Below, in pieces: positions 10,227 through 10,844 of a DNA stretch of 10,844 nt. The translations under genes and the position numbers were made by a program. The stretch's first letter is position 1; every line of letters starts with the position of its first letter. The notes under the pieces were generated by a model that worked only from the letters and a program-made list of their open reading frames with translations, was not told the origin of the DNA and did no database searches. The DNA is from Botryococcus braunii (lineage: Eukaryota; Chlorophyta; Trebouxiophyceae): positions 48,640 through 59,483 of the forward strand of contig KV908744.1 in the NCBI GenBank assembly GCA_002005505.1, written 5' to 3'.

Positions 10227-10808
10227 CTATCGAGGGCGGGGAGCGGGCGAAGAGACTCCCATAGTCAACCAACTGCTTCTGTTTAATTCTTTTTTTCTGT
10301 TCAACTGGTAATGCGACCTTGCCCCCAGTTGGACATAGGAGATAGTACGTGGGGCATGTGCAGTGCTTGTATCTTGTGCCCGTATTGTATTTGGTGGCGA
10401 TACAGGTTCCTGAATAGGAGTGATGGGCTGGTGGCGTGACTTGGGGACAAATGGCGCAGCTTTCACTGCCCTCGCCATGTCAGAAGTAGGCGCTGGTGAG
10501 AATTCTGGTGTACCTGGGTAAGTACCCCCCAGGCTTGGTTTAGTGGGACACACTAGGAAGAGATTTGGACACTCACATATCCCTCAATATCTGCGTGTCT
10601 CAAACAGGCGCTCTGACGTCATGCTACGATTTAACACCACAGGACTCGCTCCTCGAATTGTACTACTAAATGCCTGATACTTAGTGTCAGACCCAAGTGA
10701 TGAACTGGGCCCATTTACTGAATCATATCTGTACAGTTCCTTATTCGCCTGGGGGTTAACCGATCCACATCCCTTCAGGAACTTACGTCTCTTTTTACTG
10801 TTCTCAAG
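10227..10808 (-). pseudogene. Minus-strand open frame with one in-frame TGA, unrecognised
   Basis: One minus frame runs from 10808, just inside a TGA at 10811-10809, down to a stop at 10229-10227. It is interrupted once, by TGA at 10586-10584. That is 194 codons where about nine stops would be expected at random. The first 74 codons (LENSKKRRKFLKGCGSVNPQ..) are basic then Ser/Gly-rich. The later part is rich in Pro, Ser, Thr and Ala (GGTYPGTPEFSPAPTSDM..), like a disordered linker or gag region. No domain is recognised. The TGA could be a disabling mutation, or the two halves could be exons. GTGAGT begins at 10575 but lies after the TGA, so a simple intron does not remove it. The true start is unknown and may lie outside the window. 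Confidence 0.35.
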
Positions 10809-10844
10809 TCAAAAACAATAGTATGGTTTTTAACTTCATGACAT

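Larger units (their letters stand above)
9883..10311 (+). other. Proline-rich open frame of uncertain status
   Basis: A 142-codon plus frame, rich in Pro, Gln and Ala, with two copies of HPPKQ encoded by the 30-bp repeat at 10081. It has no domain I recognise. Its start is weak, and the opposite strand is also open over part of it (10153-9890). It could be a low-complexity part of a retroelement gag or simply chance. The frame upstream (9674-9910, ..HQFMMRPSPESSL..) is separate. Confidence 0.2.

Noticed and set aside
7600..10844. Complete LTR retrotransposon
   Set aside because: I found no pair of long direct repeats, no primer-binding site and no protease, reverse transcriptase or integrase motifs in any frame.

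Overview
This is eukaryotic nuclear DNA. It has long dinucleotide and tetranucleotide microsatellites, a degenerate minisatellite, decayed retroelement-like open frames, and one clear gene interrupted by GT-AG introns. There is no bacterial-type gene packing. The clear gene is a histidine-triad (HIT) protein of the HINT3/HINT4 type. From memory of the family, its sequence (FGFH block, HLHLHCF motif, LVIPK-HI block) is closest to the short plant/algal HINT4-like proteins, so a green alga or plant is a reasonable but weak guess.

Layout. Bases 1-1500: no recognisable gene; two adjacent AT-rich palindromes (46-102), an imperfect tandem duplication (357-660) and several hairpins. Bases 1537-2555: an unrecognised protein of about 275 residues on the plus strand, possibly with a spliced 5' end. 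Bases 2560-4350: intergenic, with short tandem repeats, perfect palindromes, and a (TG)n tract followed by a (CA)n array bracketed by a perfect 17-bp inverted repeat. Bases 4521-6387: the HINT gene in four coding exons (4521-4592, 4736-4859, 5030-5115, 6244-6387), joining to 141 residues with all phases matching. Its third intron holds (CT)n, (CA)n and (CATC)n arrays. Bases 6396-7140: (TGAA)n/(TGGA)n repeats directly after the stop codon, then a minisatellite of about 43 bp. Bases 7500-7592: a perfect (TG)n array. Bases 7600-10844: no confident gene; a gag-like decayed frame (8309-8713), a plus-strand proline-rich frame (9883-10311) and a minus-strand frame open from 10808 to 10227 except for one TGA.

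The genes do not form a visible pathway. The most unusual property is structural. Near-perfect palindromes and short-loop hairpins with arms of 10-14 bp recur across the window, far above chance. Simple repeats are also arranged in opposite orientation around the last HINT exon. I found no complete mobile element, tRNA, rRNA or CRISPR array, and I cannot name a new defence or metabolic system here.
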